The notes under the pieces were generated by a model, which saw nothing but the letters and a program-made list of their open reading frames with translations, was not told the origin of the DNA and searched no databases. From the NCBI RefSeq assembly GCF_019236475.1, contig NZ_JAFAIX010000006.1:1-64000 (forward strand): a DNA stretch of 64,000 nucleotides. Direction: 5' to 3'. Positions 56,035 to 64,000 of this stretch are shown piece after piece. This DNA comes from Chitinophaga sp. (GTDB taxonomy: Bacteria > Bacteroidota > Bacteroidia > Chitinophagales > Chitinophagaceae). How positions within the stretch are numbered: the stretch's first letter is position 1; every line of letters starts with the position of its first letter. The position numbers and the translations under genes were made by a program.

Positions 56035-57525
56035 TTAATATCTTCCTTTCCAATACTCGTTCTGTACCATCAGCGGGTTGTTATTGAAAACGCTTTTGGT
56101 AATCGGCCATAACCAACCTTTCTTGCTGATACGGTCTGCAGATGTTAACCAGTTAGGATAAAATCCGGTACGGATCATATCGAAATAGTTCTGGCCTTCT
56201 CCGGTGAGTTCGCGGAAACGTTCTGCCAGCAGCTCACGTCTTAGGAGCTGACCGCTATAGTCTTGCAATGGAGGAATGCCAGCACGTGTTCTAACAATAT
56301 TGGCAGTATTCATGGCATTACTTTCCTGACCCAGGTTAGCTTCTGCTTCTGCTTTCAACAGGAGCATATCTGCTAGACGGTAGATGATCAATGGCGACTG
56401 ATCCTTATAGAGTGTGCCACCTGTAGTACTTTTATTCACTACATCTGAATACTTCAGCAACACATATTTATCCGCAGTTTTTGGCAGGAAGAAACTTCTA
56501 TACCTGGCATCTGCATGTGCATCCGGATTGTCTTTGGTTTTGTAATACATCTCAATGTTGCTGGCATTACCCCAATACAAACTGAATGCCGTCTGGCCAG
56601 TCAGGGTTACACCTGTTGCCACCGCCATTGGAATACTGAACCCGCCACCGTTACCGTTGCTTTCTCCTGCAGCATCGTCATTGTTCACCACGAGGATGAT
56701 CTCTGAAGAATTGCTTTTGGATTTATACAGGCGACTTAAAGTGGCCGCAGATTCCAGTGCATATTTTCCACGATTAACAACAGAGTCAGCATATTTCAGT
56801 GTCAGATCATATTTATGACGCCATGCTGTCACATGCGACAATAATGATAATGCTGCCGCTTTACCTGCTCTGGATTTGTTTTGATCATCCGCATAATCCC
56901 AAGTCAGCAGGGCACTGGCGGATTGCGCGTCGGCTGTAACTAGGTCCAGGACGGAGTCTTGTGGACTTCTGGCTTTAATTTTAATCTGTTCTGCTGCGTA
57001 AATAGGAGTGTTCTGCACAGGCACATCACCCCACACACGTACCATGGAGAAGTACGCCAGTGCACGCAGGAAATAAGCTTCACCGATATAAGTGTTTTTT
57101 ACTTCCTCTGCACTGATAGATGATTCTTTGAATTTGGATACAGGTAACTGGCCTACCTTATCAATAATCATGTTACACTGATTGATAATGCGATACCAGT
57201 TGGTCCAATCGTGACAAGCATCTTCGTAATATGGTGTTTTGAAATCACCGGATTCCACTACAGGTTTCAGGTAAGAGCTTTCAGTAGCATAGATGCCGGC
57301 AGGAACATCCCCCCAAATGAAGAAGGTATTTTTATTCTGGTTGGCAGTGCGATATAGCGCATAGGCGCCATTCATAGCTGCTTCCACGTCTTGCTGAGAA
57401 TTCCAAAAAACGTTGTCATAAGTACCATTTTTCAATTCATTGTCGAGGTACTTTTTACAGGAACTCATGGAGGTAAGTGCACCCAGGAGTAAAAGGCTAT
57501 ATAAACTTAATTTGATTCTTTTCAT
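56035..57525 (-). CDS. SusD/RagB family outer-membrane lipoprotein (import locus 3)
   Basis: This 496-residue lipoprotein has signal MKRIKLSLYSLLLLGALTSM and lipid-bearing C23 in SSCKKYLDNELKNGT. SusD features are YIGEAYFLRALAYFSMVRVW, IIYRLADMLLLKAEAEANLG and the C-terminal EYWKGRY. It follows the SusC gene by 22 bases and caps its channel. The pair is associated with fasciclin-like, DUF5007-like and DUF3472 genes rather than with glycoside hydrolases, so the ligand may be unusual. Confidence 0.93.
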   Translation of the reverse strand: MKRIKLSLYSLLLLGALTSMSSCKKYLDNELKNGTYDNVFWNSQQDVEAAMNGAYALYRTANQNKNTFFIWGDVPAGIYATESSYLKPVVESGDFKTPYYEDACHDWTNWYRIINQCNMIIDKVGQLPVSKFKESSISAEEVKNTYIGEAYFLRALAYFSMVRVWGDVPVQNTPIYAAEQIKIKARSPQDSVLDLVTADAQSASALLTWDYADDQNKSRAGKAAALSLLSHVTAWRHKYDLTLKYADSVVNRGKYALESAATLSRLYKSKSNSSEIILVVNNDDAAGESNGNGGGFSIPMAVATGVTLTGQTAFSLYWGNASNIEMYYKTKDNPDAHADARYRSFFLPKTADKYVLLKYSDVVNKSTTGGTLYKDQSPLIIYRLADMLLLKAEAEANLGQESNAMNTANIVRTRAGIPPLQDYSGQLLRRELLAERFRELTGEGQNYFDMIRTGFYPNWLTSADRISKKGWLWPITKSVFNNNPLMVQNEYWKGRY

Positions 57526-57547
57526 TGCATTGGATTTACTGGATAAA

Positions 57548-60500
57548 CTAGAATTCTACACGTGCACCTACAGTAAATTTGGTAGGCAGCGGATAACCAT
57601 CACCGAAGTCATATCCCTGCGCATTTACGCGCTCTGCATCAATACCAGAGAATTTTTGGAACATCGCTACGTTATCCATCATACCGTATACACGCAGGCT
57701 ACTCAGATGCATGTTGTCAACAAAGCGGAACGTTCTTTTGTCGAAGTTGTAGCCAAGGTTCAGGTTTTTGATACGGATATACCATCCTGGCTCAACGAAC
57801 AGCGACTGTCCGGTGCGCCATGCATAGAGACCCATGAAAGGATTCAGTGCAGGGAAGGTGGCATGATCTCCTTCTTTTCTCCAGTAGTTGTATTTTTCCA
57901 CATCTGTCAGGGAAGACAATGCGAAAGCGTTGGAGCTACCATAGAACAGACCATTGGAGAGCTTTTGAGCCAGCGTTTGATTCACGATAGTTCTGCCAAA
58001 AGTAAAGGTGGTAAGGAACTGGAGTGTAAAGTTTTTCCAGGTAATAGTGTTAGTGAGACCGCCAGTAAACTTAGGATTTGGATCGCCATAGAAGGTGATA
58101 TCGTTGGCGCCTGCTACGTCGGAAATCATGTAGTCGCCGTTAATATCTCTCCATTTTGGATAACCGAGTACCAGGGTGCCCCATTTGGTTTTACCTACTT
58201 CACCGGTGTATGGATTTACCAGCAGGTCGCTCTTGCTGTTGATAACACCGTCTGTAATGTACATCTGGTACATGTTTACAGGTTTTCCTACTACATATAC
58301 TGTCTGTCCGTAATCGCTGCTGATATACATATCGCGGTTACCATCAGGCAGTTGGGTCACCATGTTTTTGTTGAAAGACAAGTTGAAGTTGGTAGTCCAC
58401 TGTAATTTATGGTTAGGAGCCAGGTTACGAGTGGTTAGGTTGATTTCGATACCGGAGTTTCTAACACCAGCGGCATTGGTTAATGCTTCCTCGTAGCCGG
58501 AGGTTTCAGGTACCCATACGTTCAACAACTGTCCAGTGGTATTTCTGATATACCAGTCTGCTTCCAGTCTGAATCTACCTTGCAGGATTTCAATTTCAGT
58601 ACCCAGATCGAATTGTTTGGATTGTTCCCAGGTCACATCATTACGCGTGATTTTTTTGAAGTCAGGTGTAATGATAACAGCGCCATTGTAGGTGTTTACA
58701 TCAGCGCTACCGTTGTAGTTCTGGTTACCGATTTTATAGGCGTTGTATCTGCTCATATCACCGATGCTGCTTTCATCCCCGTTGATACCATAGCTGGCTC
58801 TCAGTTTCAGGAAGTTGATGATAGGGAAGTGGTCGCAGATAAATGCTTCTTCGTGTACCAACCAACCTACGGATACAGATGGGAAATAGCCCCATTTATT
58901 TGCGGTACCGAAGCGGGAGGACGCATCTGCTCTCCAGAATGCATCGAACATATATTTATCACGGAAATCATAGTGCGCGCTTGCCATATAGGAAAGCTTC
59001 GCATAGGTGATATAGTCCGAATAACCGCCACCATTGAGTTTGGAGTTACCCAATACTACTTGGATGTTATCATTAGGAATACCACGGCCATAGGCTTTCA
59101 GGGATTCGCTCTGACGTCTTTCAAACTCCTGACCAGCAAACAGGTTGATGTTATGGATACGATTGATCGTTTTATTCCAGGTCAGATGGTTGGTCAGTAA
59201 GTATTTGGAATATTGTGTGAAAGAAGACATTGCCTCGCCTGTCAGAGAAGGAGCGAGATCTCCAGGAGCAGCGTAATCATATTTCGCATTGGAATATGTA
59301 AGCGCCCCTCTGGTGGTCCAGTGCAGGTTATCTTTAATGTGGTACATTAACTGCACATTCACGTTCACATCGTTGTTGACGTTGTCATTACGGCTACGGC
59401 TATACGGATTTATGATAGCGTCTCTATCCTCGGGTCTCAGGTAGATAAGGGAGGTAGGCATATCGATAGGAGATACCTTGAAAATGTCTCTCAACTGGTT
59501 GTTCTCATCTAGGCCACTACCTTTACCTACTTGTCTTAATCCTTTTGATAGGCGCAGGTTTGTTTGCAGTTCCAGTTTTTTATTGATTTGGAAGCCGAGG
59601 TTGGAGTTGATGGAGTAACGTTTGTAACCGGTATTGATAATAACCCCTTTTTCGTCGTACATACCCATGCTCACGCGGTAGTTCACGTTTTCATTAGCGC
59701 CACTTACGCCGATATCATAGTTCTGTACCTGACCATTTTGATAGAAGAGGTCCTGCCAGTTATTATTGTTATTGAAGATAGGGTTCAGACTATCTGTAAG
59801 GATGATAGGTACTTGTGCATCCAGTTGACTGTAATTACCATAATTTTTAATCATGGCCAATTTACGTCTGCGCTCTTCCGCACCGATAACAGTGCTTACT
59901 TGCTGCGGTTTTGGAACTAGGCCATAGTAGGCGTTTACACTGAATTTAGCTTTGCCAGTAGTACCCTTTTTCGTTTTAATGATAATCACACCATTGGCAC
60001 CTCTGGAACCGTAGATCGCAGCAGCAGAAGCGTCTTTGAGGATGTCGATGGATTCGATATCGTTAGGGTTCAGGCTGGCGAGGAAGTTAGTACCGGTACT
60101 GTTGAAGGATTTCACTTCATCATCAGAGATAGGTATACCATCGATTACGTACAGCGGGTTACTGAAAGCCTCGTCCCCATTGAAGTTGGAGCCAGACATC
60201 AGTCGGGTGTTACCACGTACCATCAAGGATGTTTTCACCCCTGGCTGCCCAGTAAAGTTCTGTACGTTTACGCCGGAGAGTTTACCTTGCAGCAATACAT
60301 CCACGCTGGCGGCGGGTAAGTTCTCGATATCCTTACCCATAATAGAAGTAACGGCTGCAGTACTTTTGGTACGTTTTACTTCTTGGTAACCGATGACAAC
60401 AACATCTTTCAATGCTTTTGCATCGGGTTTCAATGTGATTTGAAAATCTGTTTTCCCACCCACATTTACGGTTTGTTGTTCATACCCCATGAAAGACACC

Positions 60501-60712
60501 AACAGCTTTGCTGCAGCGGTTTTCAGGGTGAGCGTAAATTTTCCGTCGGGGGTGGAGGCGGTGCCGTTTGTAGTTCCTGCTTCGCGAATGGATACACCAG
60601 GCAGGGCAACACCTTTGTCATCTTTGACTGTTCCTGAAATTTTTTGCCCCTGGGCGTTGACTGTATAGCACAGCAATCCCAGTAGCGCTAAAATTAGCAG
60701 CTTCTTGTGCAT
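57548..60712 (-). CDS. SusC/RagA TonB-dependent receptor without STN domain (import locus 3)
   Basis: This 1054-residue outer-membrane channel has a signal peptide (residues 1-20, ALLGLLCYTVNAQ), a carboxypeptidase-regulatory-like domain (about 23-100, ISGTVKDDKGVALPGVSIRE), a TonB-box-like segment (ALKDVVVIGYQEVKR), a plug with IDILKDASAAAIYGSRGANG and a barrel ending TKFTVGARVEF. The absence of an STN domain fits the absence of a sigma/FecR pair nearby, so this locus must be controlled otherwise. Four TGTTCAC heptamers upstream (60765-60915) are candidates for operators. Confidence 0.94.
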   Translation of the reverse strand: MHKKLLILALLGLLCYTVNAQGQKISGTVKDDKGVALPGVSIREAGTTNGTASTPDGKFTLTLKTAAAKLLVSFMGYEQQTVNVGGKTDFQITLKPDAKALKDVVVIGYQEVKRTKSTAAVTSIMGKDIENLPAASVDVLLQGKLSGVNVQNFTGQPGVKTSLMVRGNTRLMSGSNFNGDEAFSNPLYVIDGIPISDDEVKSFNSTGTNFLASLNPNDIESIDILKDASAAAIYGSRGANGVIIIKTKKGTTGKAKFSVNAYYGLVPKPQQVSTVIGAEERRRKLAMIKNYGNYSQLDAQVPIILTDSLNPIFNNNNNWQDLFYQNGQVQNYDIGVSGANENVNYRVSMGMYDEKGVIINTGYKRYSINSNLGFQINKKLELQTNLRLSKGLRQVGKGSGLDENNQLRDIFKVSPIDMPTSLIYLRPEDRDAIINPYSRSRNDNVNNDVNVNVQLMYHIKDNLHWTTRGALTYSNAKYDYAAPGDLAPSLTGEAMSSFTQYSKYLLTNHLTWNKTINRIHNINLFAGQEFERRQSESLKAYGRGIPNDNIQVVLGNSKLNGGGYSDYITYAKLSYMASAHYDFRDKYMFDAFWRADASSRFGTANKWGYFPSVSVGWLVHEEAFICDHFPIINFLKLRASYGINGDESSIGDMSRYNAYKIGNQNYNGSADVNTYNGAVIITPDFKKITRNDVTWEQSKQFDLGTEIEILQGRFRLEADWYIRNTTGQLLNVWVPETSGYEEALTNAAGVRNSGIEINLTTRNLAPNHKLQWTTNFNLSFNKNMVTQLPDGNRDMYISSDYGQTVYVVGKPVNMYQMYITDGVINSKSDLLVNPYTGEVGKTKWGTLVLGYPKWRDINGDYMISDVAGANDITFYGDPNPKFTGGLTNTITWKNFTLQFLTTFTFGRTIVNQTLAQKLSNGLFYGSSNAFALSSLTDVEKYNYWRKEGDHATFPALNPFMGLYAWRTGQSLFVEPGWYIRIKNLNLGYNFDKRTFRFVDNMHLSSLRVYGMMDNVAMFQKFSGIDAERVNAQGYDFGDGYPLPTKFTVGARVEF

Positions 60713-61161
60713 GATCCTTGGTTTTGATAAAATGGAAATTGGTTAAGCAATAGCTACCATCTGCTGTTCACGGGCAGATAATAATTGTTCACTTCTGTTT
60801 TTACAGGTATTACTTGACTTTTTTATTGTTCACAAATAATTCGACGTGGTTACGGGCATTGGTTGATCTCTTAAATGACTTTTTCCATTATGGTTTTCAT
60901 TTAAAATCTGTTCACTGCTACACTTAAATGCTGGTTGCGCTACAATTACCGTCGATGCACAAAGTAAAAATCTTAACATTTTTTTTAGAGTGGTTCACTC
61001 ATTCATGTGAAAAAAATTACTTAATGACGAATCGAATCACAATATATACATCAGAATTATAAATTGCTTAAAATTAATTCATTGTGTTTTTAGGTTGTAT
61101 AAAATACACCGTGAACTAAATTGATTGAACTTTTTCTGGTTTAATTTCTATCATTAAAAAA
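60713..61161 (-). other. Regulatory gap upstream of locus 3
   Basis: About 450 bases without an ORF lie between the SusC start and the terminator of the neighbouring minus-strand gene. The gap is A+T-rich and contains the heptamer repeats described separately. A -7-like TTACTTTG is present on the minus strand (60959-60966) without a clear -33 partner. No RNA element was recognised. Confidence 0.5.
60765..60915 (-). promoter_or_regulatory. Cluster of four TGTTCAC heptamers (putative operators)
   Basis: TGTTCAC occurs at 60765, 60786, 60827 and 60909, all in the same direction, with a near copy GGTTCAC ending at 60998. The spacings of 21, 41 and 82 bases are close to 2, 4 and 8 turns of B-DNA. 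They lie 53-203 bases upstream of the SusC start codon. Repeated binding of one regulator on one face of the helix is the inference. Confidence 0.5.
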
Positions 61162-61195
61162 GCCCTGTATTGACATAGGAATGACAATACAGGGC
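61162..61195 (-). terminator. Terminator after the barrel-like gene
   Basis: gccctgtattg (61162-61172) pairs perfectly with caatacagggc (61185-61195). On the minus strand it is followed by TTTTTTA, so it ends the gene run at 61227-64000. Confidence 0.85.
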
Positions 61196-61226
61196 CTGTA
61201 AGGATACAGGGATGATAACTTATGGT

Positions 61227-62429
61227 TTAGAAACTGACTTTCTCATTGCCAAAGCCCCAATTAATGCCCAATGCAGAGAAGAGGCGAGGTTTATTAAAAC
61301 CAAAATCATTTCCGAATGTGCCACTGAAATAGAGCGCCTTCGTAATGCGGTAATTGATAAAGCCTACAAAGCGCTGCGATTTCAGCGCAGTGAGCCCAGT
61401 ATAACTTCTATGCACATACTCTGTACCGAAGCTAACTGGATCAAATTCAAACATAATTTTACCGCCTAGGTCTATTGCATTTCCAGGACCAACTTCTTTT
61501 TTATTCTGGGTATATGCATCATACATGTAACGCATATACGCAGCAACAGACAAATAATTCAATTGTGTTTTATCGGCCTGGCTATTTAATGGCAGGTTCA
61601 ATTCTACAGACGTCCATACAGCGGAGCGTCCTGATTTCCAGGTACTGTCGCCCACACCGTAAGCGGCATATGCGGTAGAAAGGTCCCATTGAAATATGGG
61701 TTTTTCATTCAATTGTTTTTCGATGGCGACTGCCAGCGAATCAGCGGTCACCCGATGCTGAAATTGTTGATCTGCTCCTTGTATGCTTGCTTGTTCCTGT
61801 TTATCCAGTTGTTGTCGAATAGTGCGCATGGTGGCAGTATCCCCTCTAAGCCTCGCCTGACGGTACTGTCGGTAGAGTAGACTCGTATCGGTATATTGCC
61901 GAAGAATAGCCGCCTTATCCAACACTATCCACTGCTGTAAATTAGCAGCAAGTCCAGCGGCGTAGTTCTTTCTGTAAGCGCGCAACAGTGTAGTGTGAGC
62001 GCCAATAGAAAAGACTTTCTGCTTGCCATTAGCAGAATCTGCACTCATATTCTTATTGGCAAAGGCAATCGAAATACTAACGAATTTCGCAGCAGCGAAA
62101 GGATTCGTTTTCCAATTACTGGTTTTAAACCGGCCAGAGTCCAGCCCGATATAATTATAAAAGTTCCTGTTGGCCGGACTAATCATCCAATAAGGCGTTA
62201 TTTCGGCAGCATAATTTTGTGGCCAGCCGTTGCTATTGTCGAAGCTTTGGAGGAGGCCTAGTGCAAATGCTTTCGGCGGACCGGAAGTACCACTCAGGGT
62301 TTGCGATGCATCTATCAGTCTAGTAGCGGCAGACTGGGGTACCGCTAGTTTATCTGTGTTGAGAACAGTCTGGGCCGCGACTTTCCCTGCCATCGTGATA
62401 CAGCAGAGGAGGCATAGTAACTTTTTCAT
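61227..62429 (-). CDS. Uncharacterised outer-membrane-barrel-like protein
   Basis: This 400-residue protein has a signal peptide (about residues 1-19, LLCCITMAGKVAAQ). It starts with conserved-looking LIDASQTLSGTSGPPKAFAL, then alternates hydrophobic and polar residues in strands and ends WGFGNEKVSF, with the final aromatic residue typical of outer-membrane barrels. A central charged segment of about 60 residues (RQARLRGDTATMRTIRQQLD) looks helical. No family is recognised. Its start codon overlaps the stop of the preceding gene (ATGA at 62429-62426), so the two are translationally coupled and probably act together. Confidence 0.65.
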   Translation of the reverse strand: MKKLLCLLCCITMAGKVAAQTVLNTDKLAVPQSAATRLIDASQTLSGTSGPPKAFALGLLQSFDNSNGWPQNYAAEITPYWMISPANRNFYNYIGLDSGRFKTSNWKTNPFAAAKFVSISIAFANKNMSADSANGKQKVFSIGAHTTLLRAYRKNYAAGLAANLQQWIVLDKAAILRQYTDTSLLYRQYRQARLRGDTATMRTIRQQLDKQEQASIQGADQQFQHRVTADSLAVAIEKQLNEKPIFQWDLSTAYAAYGVGDSTWKSGRSAVWTSVELNLPLNSQADKTQLNYLSVAAYMRYMYDAYTQNKKEVGPGNAIDLGGKIMFEFDPVSFGTEYVHRSYTGLTALKSQRFVGFINYRITKALYFSGTFGNDFGFNKPRLFSALGINWGFGNEKVSF

Positions 62430-62893
62430 ATGCTCGTCAGGAGAATATCTTTAGTGATTTCGATTTTAGTATAATCCCCATTCAGGTCGATCATGGTATC
62501 AGGATTATTGAATTCCTTATGGCCGTCGATGCCGTTATCGAGGGTATACAGCATTTTAATGCGGGTAAATTCCATTTGTCGGGCTACTATATCGGTACCG
62601 GTTATACGAATATGCGTGGTGATAGACAGGTATCTTCCTGCTATATCCACTGCATTGCCGATGATAGTAGGCGCGATATCACCGCTGGCATTGGAAGAAT
62701 CGCCTACGCTTGGCCCGATGGCTACCAAATCGGTATCGGTTAGGAAGGCCCTGGTGTCTGCAAATCCGCGGGTAGTAACGTCAACGGATAGTTTGATGGG
62801 TGTGGTGGCAGAGGCACCAACTTTATAGGTATTCATGTTGGCAGGACTTATAAATGCAATAGGGTTTAAACAGCAGGAATCTTTTTCCTGCAT
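62426..62893 (-). CDS. Uncharacterised protein coupled to the barrel-like protein
   Basis: This product of about 155 residues has no signal peptide or membrane helix. It begins MQEKDSCCLNPIAFISPANM and carries beta-type segments such as PIKLSVDVTTRGFADTRAFL and IDLNGDYTKIEITKDILLTS. No family is recognised. The ATG at 62893 is used; a TTG two codons earlier is less likely. Its stop codon overlaps the next start by four bases. Lack of an export signal next to an exported partner is odd; it may be cytoplasmic or be exported by another route. Confidence 0.6.
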   Translation of the reverse strand: MQEKDSCCLNPIAFISPANMNTYKVGASATTPIKLSVDVTTRGFADTRAFLTDTDLVAIGPSVGDSSNASGDIAPTIIGNAVDIAGRYLSITTHIRITGTDIVARQMEFTRIKMLYTLDNGIDGHKEFNNPDTMIDLNGDYTKIEITKDILLTSI

Positions 62894-62931
62894 ATGCAAG
62901 TTATGATAATTGATTTGAAAATGGAGGTTAA

Positions 62932-63687
62932 TTAATCGATCAATACGGGTGGTAGACCTTCATAATCTACATGTGCCAGCACAGATTCATCGTCTGCTTT
63001 GGTTTTGCGTACAGAGTTGACCGTCCAGTATTCCAGCGACTCAGAGGGTTGTGTATACTGCAATATATCCCGTATATCTGTATCCGTTAGATCTGGTTTA
63101 ATCCATTCTTCGGCTAGTTCGTTGGTGAGCATCAAGGGCATGCGGCCGGCATTGTCGCCACCATTGTGAATCTGTTGCAATACCTGGTTGGCTTGCCGGG
63201 TGAGCAAGGTGAAGGTGGGGATCCGTTCTGGTTTATCTACATCCCAAGAATTGGAGAGTGTCCACAGTCCGGCGATAAAGAAAACATCCTGTTCGGTGGA
63301 TTTGATATAGTAGGGGACTTTATTTTTCCATCCTGGTATTTCGCGGTATTCGAAGAATCCGGTAACGGGGATGAGGCATCGTTGGTTACGGATAGCATTC
63401 CACATGGTGCGTGGTTCCAAGACTTTTTCACTCCTGGCGTTGAGGAACATTTGTCTTTGTCGCTTTACTTTTTCCAGGGTATTGAGCATTTTCGGAATGG
63501 GGCCCCAGGTCAGTTTGGTCAGTTGTGGACCTTCATGGTCCAGAACGATGGGCCATTGTGGGTAAGACATACCTATTTTGTGATAGGTAGGGTCGAAACT
63601 GAGATCTGCCCCCGGAGCTGTATTCAGCAAAGGCATGAGCTTGAAGACGCTTTCAATCCTGGTAGTAAATGCAATATCGTAACACAT
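62932..63687 (-). CDS. SRAP family protein (HMCES/YedK-type abasic-site crosslinker)
   Basis: This 251-residue protein begins Met-Cys; the initiator is removed so that C2 becomes the N-terminal nucleophile that forms a stable thiazolidine link with abasic sites in single-stranded DNA. Other active-site residues are visible: N83 (LNARSEK), E113 (TGFFEYRE) and H174 (QQIHNGG), followed by GRMPLMLT. The family protects abasic sites during replication. It starts 1 base after the stop of the partial upstream gene and precedes the small unknown gene by 38 bases. Confidence 0.9.
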   Translation of the reverse strand: MCYDIAFTTRIESVFKLMPLLNTAPGADLSFDPTYHKIGMSYPQWPIVLDHEGPQLTKLTWGPIPKMLNTLEKVKRQRQMFLNARSEKVLEPRTMWNAIRNQRCLIPVTGFFEYREIPGWKNKVPYYIKSTEQDVFFIAGLWTLSNSWDVDKPERIPTFTLLTRQANQVLQQIHNGGDNAGRMPLMLTNELAEEWIKPDLTDTDIRDILQYTQPSESLEYWTVNSVRKTKADDESVLAHVDYEGLPPVLID

Positions 63688-63688
63688 G

Positions 63689-64000
63689 CTATCCTGCGAT
63701 GATTTGATGTAAAGGTACTTTTAATTCTTCTTGTCCGTACCGGAGTGCCAGGAACAATTCTCCGTATTTAAAGAAGAGTTCCACATCTACCGTATGGTTA
63801 GGCCGCCAGTTGGTATGTATGGAGATATAGCGTTTCAATTTATGTCCTAGTTCTTCAGAAGGTTCCCAATGTTCTCCTTTGAGCCAGGCGGCAAAAACCT
63901 TATAGCCAGGCGGTTGTGAGGCAGCGATGAATAGTTTATCCATTTCTTCCGGACGATGGGCCTGGTAGATATATTTTCTTTTATCGAATCGTATTGCCTG
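63689..64000 (-). CDS. Unknown protein, cut by the window end
   Basis: The frame is open to the last base of the window, giving at least 103 codons. From the edge it reads AIRFDKRKYIYQAHRPEEMD and continues KLFIAASQPPGYKVFAAWLK. The internal Met at 63943 is therefore probably not the start. The product looks soluble and small, with an aromatic-rich C-terminus (FFKYGELFLALRYGQEELKV). No family is recognised. It shares an operon with the SRAP gene (1-base gap), which hints at a role in DNA metabolism, but this is only contextual. Confidence 0.6.
   Translation of the reverse strand, partial: QAIRFDKRKYIYQAHRPEEMDKLFIAASQPPGYKVFAAWLKGEHWEPSEELGHKLKRYISIHTNWRPNHTVDVELFFKYGELFLALRYGQEELKVPLHQIIAG

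Noticed and set aside
1..64000. CRISPR arrays, insertion sequences, prophage genes
   Set aside because: No regularly spaced repeats, transposase or phage structural genes were seen on either strand.

Overview
The window is chromosomal DNA of a Bacteroidota bacterium, most likely a Chitinophagaceae member close to Chitinophaga. The reasons are three SusC/SusD outer-membrane import pairs, two of them with an ECF sigma factor and a FecR anti-sigma factor; promoters of the Bacteroidota type (TTG, about 19 bases, TAnnTTTG); little sign of Shine-Dalgarno sequences; and lipoproteins with a Cys-Lys-Lys start. No plasmid, phage, IS element or CRISPR array was seen.

Bases 1-16313 are the tuf-trpT-secE-nusG-rplKAJL-rpoBC expression cluster. 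It is interrupted between nusG and rplK by about 4 kb that hold three secreted transglutaminase-like paralogues and the C-terminal relic of a fourth. nusG is closed by its own terminator and rplK has its own promoter, so the insertion splits the cluster into two transcription units. After rpoC lies a 270-base palindrome-rich block made of two inverted copies of a two-hairpin unit, flanked by direct repeats.

Bases 16687-23503 hold housekeeping and envelope genes: a hemolysin III-type membrane protein, a secreted protein built of 28-residue repeats, a DUF4397-like lipoprotein, an OmpH/Skp-like lipoprotein, an APC amino acid permease, a DUF4254 protein paired with a family 9 glycosyltransferase, and a tRNA-Gln(UUG).

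Bases 23627-31840 (minus strand) form import locus 1: ECF sigma, FecR, SusC with an STN signalling domain, SusD, and a Tat-type metallophosphoesterase. After an FtsX/MacB-type permease and a PepD dipeptidase, bases 36186-44100 (plus strand) form import locus 2: ECF sigma, FecR, SusC with STN, SusD, and a thioredoxin-fold DUF4369/TlpA-like protein. A second, identical tRNA-Gln(UUG) follows, then a PfkB sugar kinase, an acyl-CoA thioesterase, a UDP-galactopyranose-mutase-like flavoprotein with a multi-spanning membrane protein, and a secreted propeller-like protein.

A tRNA-Gln(CUG) at 50147 is followed by an A+T-rich single-gene island (50655-52715). It encodes a GHKL-type ATPase fused to a C-terminal region with PD-(D/E)XK nuclease motifs, which is the best candidate here for an undescribed (defence-like) system. 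Import locus 3 (52793-60712, minus strand) is SusC without STN, SusD, a fasciclin-like lipoprotein, a DUF5007-like lipoprotein and a DUF3472 protein. Its upstream region carries four TGTTCAC heptamers at spacings near whole helical turns. The window ends with a minus-strand run: a truncated unknown gene, an SRAP (HMCES/YedK-type) DNA-protein crosslinking protein, a small unknown protein and an outer-membrane-barrel-like protein.
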